DNA of 10,460 bases from positions 1-10,460 of the forward strand of contig WFXX01000039.1 of NCBI GenBank assembly GCA_015490395.1, in the 5' to 3' direction. The position numbers were made by a program, and so were the translations under genes. Of this stretch, positions 7,183-10,460 are shown piece after piece. Positions within the stretch are counted from its first letter, which is position 1, and each line of letters opens with the position of its first letter. Origin of the DNA: Gammaproteobacteria bacterium (GTDB lineage: Bacteria > Pseudomonadota > Gammaproteobacteria > DRLM01). Below the pieces are notes generated by a model. It had not been told where the DNA came from. It saw nothing but the letters and a program-made list of their open reading frames with translations, and made no database searches.

Positions 7183-8985
7183 ATGGTCGCGCCACGCCTT
7201 TGCCTGCCGCAGCCTTGGATCGCCGGGGCCGTGGGGTCCCCCCCACCGGAGTGGGTCCAGGAGGAGGCCGCTGCGGGCCGGTGCGCCCTGCTGCAGGGCG
7301 AAGGAGGCTGGCTGGCCGGTCCACAGGAGGCGCTGCACCAAGAGCCTGGGCTGCATCTGGCCCTGTTGGGCCGGCCTCGCCTGCACGAGCGCGCGACGGT
7401 TGGGCACGAGCCGGCCTCCGGGCCAGCCACGCTGGCCCGGGCCTGGCTGGAGCGCGGAGCGCAGGCCTTGGCCGACCTCACCGGCCCCTATGCCCTGGCG
7501 GTCCTCCATGGCGGAACCCTGCACCTAGCCGTGGACCTGATTGGGCGAGAGAGACTCTGCTGGCAAGAGGGCGAGGGGGTGGTGCAATTTGCCAGCGACG
7601 CCCGCCTTCTGGCGGGAGATGGGGCCGCACCGGACCCGCAAGCCCTGCTCCACTATCTCTTCTTCCATGTGGTCCCCAGCCCTCTCACCGCCTGGCCCGG
7701 CGTGCGCAAGCTGGAGCCGGGTCAGCATCTGGAGCACCGGGGTGGGAGGACCACTTTACGCTTTCATGCCCTGCCCCGCTACCTGCCTGAGAGGCGACCC
7801 TTGGGCGAGCTGGCCGGCCGCTTCCGCGACCTGCTCCAGGAGGCCGTCGGGCGCGCCCTGCCCGAGGACGGGCCCGTGGCCGCCTTCCTGAGCGGCGGCA
7901 CGGACAGCAGCACCGTCTGCGGCATGGCCCGGCGGCTGGGCCGGGAGGTACGGGCCTACTCCATCGGCTTCGACGCCGAGGGCTACGACGAGTCCCGCTA
8001 CGCCGAGGCGGCGGTGCGCCACTTCGGCCTGCGGCACAAAAGCTACCGGGTCACGCCGGAGGACGTGGTCCGCGCCGTGCCAGTGGTGGCAGAGGCTTAC
8101 GACGAGCCCTTTGGCAACGCCTCGGCGGTGCCCACCTATTATTGCGCCCGGCTGGCGCGGGAGGACGGCGCGGCGGCCATGCTGGCCGGCGACGGGGGCG
8201 ATGAGATCTTCGCCGGCAACGAGCGCTACGCCGACCAGTGGCGCTTCGAGCTGCTGGCCCGCCAGCCGGCGCCCGTGCGGGCCCTGGCCGCGCTGGCCGC
8301 ACGGAGCCTGCCCGGGCCCTTGGGCCGGAAGGCCCGCTCCTACGTGGACCAGGCGGCGATCCCGCTCCCGGACCGCTTGGAGCGCTACAACTTGCTGCTG
8401 CGGCAGGGCTTCGCGGAGGTGCTCCATCCGGAGCTGCTCGGGCGGGTGGAGACGGAGGCCCCTCTGGCGCTCCTGCGGGAGGTCTACCGCCGGCCGGAGG
8501 CGGCATCCGCCCTGCACCGGATGCTCTACCTGGACCTCAAGCAGACGCTGGCAGACAACGACCTGCGCAAGGTCACCACCATGGCCGCCGCCGCGGGGGT
8601 GGCGGTGCGCTATCCCCTGCTGGACGACGAGCTGGTGGCCTTCGCCGCCTCGCTCCCCGAGGATCTGTTGCTGCGGCGGGGAAGGCTGCGCTGGTTCTTC
8701 AAGGAAGCGCTTCGGGACTTCCTGCCCCGGGAGATCCTCACCAAGCCCAAGCACGGCTTTGGCCTGCCCTTCGGCGTGTGGCTCCGGGAGCACCCAGGGT
8801 TGCGGGAGCTGGCCGGCGACAGCCTCGCCTCGCTGCGGGAGCGGCGGATCGTGCGTGCCGACTACGTGGACCGGCTGCTGGACCGGCGCCTTGCGGAGCA
8901 TGCGGCCTATTACGGGACCATGGTCTGGGTCCTGATGATGCTGGAGCAGTGGCTCCAGCGGCACGCGCCGCGGTTCGGCCACTGA
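7183..8985 (+). CDS. Asparagine-synthase-like amidotransferase with degenerate glutaminase domain
   Basis: Protein of 600 residues. The C-terminal half is a clear AsnB-type ATP-dependent synthase domain: the pyrophosphate loop SGGTDSS (237-243), AYSIGFD and YDESRYA just after it, LAGDGGDEIFAGNERY (334-349), and KPKHGFGLPFGVWLR (521-535). This domain activates a carboxylate as an acyl-adenylate for attack by ammonia. In EPS/exosortase loci such enzymes are thought to amidate sugar acids or similar groups. The N-terminal about 200 residues keep only the later part of a class II glutaminase fold (LADLTGPYALAVLHGG, about 97-112, and FASDARLLAG). The expected MCG start with the nucleophilic Cys2, the RGPD loop, the NGE motif and the SDxE motif are all absent. 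Glutamine hydrolysis is therefore unlikely; free ammonia or a partner may supply nitrogen. The ATG at 7183 is chosen because further extension would overlap the divergent gene and yields no MCG start either. No Shine-Dalgarno site is visible. Cytoplasmic. Confidence 0.85.
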   Translation: MVAPRLCLPQPWIAGAVGSPPPEWVQEEAAAGRCALLQGEGGWLAGPQEALHQEPGLHLALLGRPRLHERATVGHEPASGPATLARAWLERGAQALADLTGPYALAVLHGGTLHLAVDLIGRERLCWQEGEGVVQFASDARLLAGDGAAPDPQALLHYLFFHVVPSPLTAWPGVRKLEPGQHLEHRGGRTTLRFHALPRYLPERRPLGELAGRFRDLLQEAVGRALPEDGPVAAFLSGGTDSSTVCGMARRLGREVRAYSIGFDAEGYDESRYAEAAVRHFGLRHKSYRVTPEDVVRAVPVVAEAYDEPFGNASAVPTYYCARLAREDGAAAMLAGDGGDEIFAGNERYADQWRFELLARQPAPVRALAALAARSLPGPLGRKARSYVDQAAIPLPDRLERYNLLLRQGFAEVLHPELLGRVETEAPLALLREVYRRPEAASALHRMLYLDLKQTLADNDLRKVTTMAAAAGVAVRYPLLDDELVAFAASLPEDLLLRRGRLRWFFKEALRDFLPREILTKPKHGFGLPFGVWLREHPGLRELAGDSLASLRERRIVRADYVDRLLDRRLAEHAAYYGTMVWVLMMLEQWLQRHAPRFGH

Positions 8986-9054
8986 CCGACCGATACGACA
9001 CCGGGGACGAGCCCGTTCCTCGGCCCACCGAGCCTGACCTCAGGTCCCCGCCGG
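8986..9054. terminator. Convergent intergenic hairpins, possible shared terminator
   Basis: The two facing stop codons are 54 bases apart. A 7-bp inverted repeat (CGGGGAC at 9002-9008 with GTCCCCG at 9044-9050) encloses a smaller hairpin (CTCGG, 4-base loop, CCGAG at 9019-9032) and a GACCT-C-AGGTC palindrome at 9036-9046 that overlaps the outer right arm. No T-tract follows on either strand, so classical intrinsic termination is doubtful. Confidence 0.35.
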
Positions 9055-10323
9055 CTGCGGACGGGTCGCGGTGGACGCCTCGGCCAGTACCTCCTGCCGG
9101 TGCAGCACCTTGAGGAGGATGACGATGGCCAGCAGATGATAGGCCAGATCGAAGTAGGCCAGCCCCAGAAAGGCCCCGCCCACCGCATAGCCGGTCAGGC
9201 TGACCTGGATCATGCGCGCCAAGTCTGAAATCCAGACCTTCTCAGGGTCGCTGCTCACCTCCCGAGCCAGTCGCCCACAGGTACGCCAAGCCGAGATCCA
9301 GAGGGCCATGAACAGCCCGAAACCCACCAAGCCGTGCTCGCCCATCACCTCGAAGTAGATGCTGTGGGCATCACGCACATTGCTGGGATCGGGGGCATAA
9401 CGTGCAAAGACCTCGGGATTGAGGAAGACATTGTAGCCACCCCCGAGCAGCGGACGGTCCTTGGCCAGGTTCCAGGCAAAACCCCAAGCGTTCAGCCTAC
9501 CCTGCGCCGACTTGTCCTCTTGATATTGCGTGATGCTGGCCATGCGTTCATGCCAGCTCTCGGGCATAAATTGATAGCCCGCTGCCAGGCTCGCCCCCAG
9601 CACCACCGTCAGCAGCACCCGGCGGCGGCTCTTCCAGATCAGCAGCAGGACCATGGCCGCCAACCCCAGGAAGGCCCCCCGGGACTGGGTGCCCAAGATA
9701 GACAGCAGGGTCAGCACCATGGCTATCCCGAGGGCCCAGCGCAACCACCGTTGGGTGGCCTGGAGCTGCAGATAACGCAGCAGCGGCACCGTCATGATCA
9801 GCGCGAGCCCGATCTCATTGTTGCCCCCGATGAAGGTGCCCGGAGGACCGTAGACCCGGTGGATGCCCCCTTGCAAGAGGGTAAACAGCCCACCCTTGAC
9901 ACCATAGAAAGCCAGGGACAAGGCGATGACCCAGACCAGCAGCTCCAGGCGCCGGCGGCTGGTCATGAGCATCAAGGTGACGAAGGTCATCACCTGGATC
10001 TTGAGCACCTTCTCGAGCTGCGGCCAAGCCAGGTCCGGGGTCAGGGCGAAGAAGGTGGTCAGGCACATCCACAGGATGAACAGCACCAGGAGCACCGTCT
10101 CGCGGGTCCAAGGGATGCGCTTGGGCTCCTTGGACAGAACCAGGGCTACCAGGGTGGTAATGGCAACGATCTCGGCAAAGGGCATGGTGGTGGCGAAACC
10201 CCAGGAGATGCGGTGGGGATTCATGTAGCCGAGCCACGACCAGACCAGCACCCCGATGTAGGGCTGGAAGAAGATAGCCGGCAAGCTGCCGAAAACTGCC
10301 AAGGTCACCAGCAGATCACGCAT
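9040..10323 (-). CDS. Putative O-glycosylation ligase, exosortase A system-associated (O-antigen ligase/polymerase-like)
   Basis: Integral inner-membrane protein of 427 residues with about eleven hydrophobic segments (first at 5-20, last at about 393-406) and a large, probably periplasmic loop at about 250-327. The N-terminus (MRDLLVTLAVFGSLP), MNPHRISWGFA (34-44), EPKRIPWTRETVLL (66-79), YGVKGGLFTLL (140-150), VYGPPGTFIGGNNEIGLAL (157-175) and SRGAFLGLAAM (214-224) match the exosortase A-associated ligase family (TIGR03097 type) as I know it. In the loop, QGRLNAWGFAW (274-284) and DAHSIYFEVMGEHGLVG (318-334) are the usual WaaL/Wzy-type C-terminal motif with conserved Arg and His. Such enzymes use lipid-linked glycan donors at the periplasmic face; whether the acceptor is protein, lipid or a growing chain is not known for this family. 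The start is supported by agreement with the family N-terminus; the ribosome binding site is weak (GAGGG 12 bases upstream). Convergent with the synthase gene. High confidence in family, moderate in reaction. Confidence 0.92.
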   Translation of the reverse strand: MRDLLVTLAVFGSLPAIFFQPYIGVLVWSWLGYMNPHRISWGFATTMPFAEIVAITTLVALVLSKEPKRIPWTRETVLLVLFILWMCLTTFFALTPDLAWPQLEKVLKIQVMTFVTLMLMTSRRRLELLVWVIALSLAFYGVKGGLFTLLQGGIHRVYGPPGTFIGGNNEIGLALIMTVPLLRYLQLQATQRWLRWALGIAMVLTLLSILGTQSRGAFLGLAAMVLLLIWKSRRRVLLTVVLGASLAAGYQFMPESWHERMASITQYQEDKSAQGRLNAWGFAWNLAKDRPLLGGGYNVFLNPEVFARYAPDPSNVRDAHSIYFEVMGEHGLVGFGLFMALWISAWRTCGRLAREVSSDPEKVWISDLARMIQVSLTGYAVGGAFLGLAYFDLAYHLLAIVILLKVLHRQEVLAEASTATRPQPAGT

Positions 10324-10460
10324 GATCCCCGTCTGCCCTCGTGCGAGCTTGCTATGGTCCTACTGAGACCGCCGCTTGCCCCGCCCTCCTGTGCAGAGAA
10401 AGGCGCTCAAGAACTGCAAAGAGGTCCCTGCCCCCTTCCGACCCGGCCTACGTCCTGCCC
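10324..10460. other. Region upstream of the ligase gene
   Basis: 137 bases that should hold the ligase gene promoter or the end of a preceding gene. I find no convincing -35/-10 pair. Short open frames run off the window edge on both strands, including one on the minus strand that ends near 10364 and one on the plus strand that could start at GTG 10391. Neither can be judged from such a short piece. Confidence 0.3.

Noticed and set aside
7153..7524. N-terminal extension of the kelch-like gene up to 7524
   Set aside because: It would add 124 low-complexity residues antisense to the synthase gene and bury the signal peptide; the TTG at 7152 fits better.
7756..8982. Minus-strand open frame of 408 codons opposite the synthase domain
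   Set aside because: It mirrors the conserved SGGTDSS/GDGGDE coding region; a GC-rich shadow frame.
10415..10430. Sigma-54-like site upstream of the ligase gene (minus strand AGGGAC...TTGCA)
   Set aside because: Exosortase A loci can be sigma-54 controlled, but here GG and GC are 9 bases apart instead of the required 10 and the -24 half is poor.
10391..10460. Possible start of a plus-strand gene (GTG CAG AGA AAG)
   Set aside because: Only about 23 codons are visible, there is no ribosome binding site, and a competing frame exists on the other strand.

Overview
The window is GC-rich (about two-thirds G+C by eye) and densely coded, with six credible protein genes and no RNA gene, CRISPR array or insertion sequence that I can see. 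The rightmost gene is a close match to my memory of the exosortase A-associated putative O-glycosylation ligase family (TIGR03097 type). An asparagine-synthase-like gene stands beside it. This pairing is typical of exopolysaccharide (EPS)/PEP-CTERM loci of Gram-negative bacteria, so I infer a GC-rich proteobacterium, probably beta or gamma. No exosortase, PEP-CTERM protein or glycosyltransferase lies inside the window, so the locus assignment rests mainly on that one ligase.

Layout. At 74-7152, four minus-strand genes are read from right to left: a kelch-like secreted propeller (7152-5980), an NHL-repeat secreted propeller (5852-4620), a secreted repeat protein of a family I do not recognise (4623-3286), and a 1071-residue secreted protein with a YetA/PcRGLX-type RIFT-barrel start and a probable alpha/alpha-toroid core (3289-74). 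The last three genes are joined by 4-base start/stop overlaps (ATGA and GTGA). A hairpin follows the last stop. At 7183-8985 on the plus strand lies an asparagine-synthase-like gene, divergent from the operon across only 30 bases that carry overlapping -10-like elements on both strands. At 9040-10323 on the minus strand lies the polytopic ligase/polymerase-like gene, convergent with the synthase gene. The last 137 bases are its upstream region.

How the genes may work together (inference). The ligase-like membrane protein would transfer or polymerise glycan at the periplasmic face. The amidotransferase-like enzyme would amidate a sugar acid or another carboxylate in the cytoplasm. The four exported proteins would bind, trim or remodel the finished polysaccharide outside the inner membrane. 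The lyase-like RIFT-barrel protein is the only one of the four with a fold tied to polysaccharide cleavage. None of the four ends in a PEP-CTERM anchor.

Most notable points: the set of four co-transcribed secreted beta-rich proteins, which I do not recognise as a described system, and the synthase gene, whose N-terminal glutaminase domain has lost its recognisable catalytic residues while the ATP-using synthase domain is intact.
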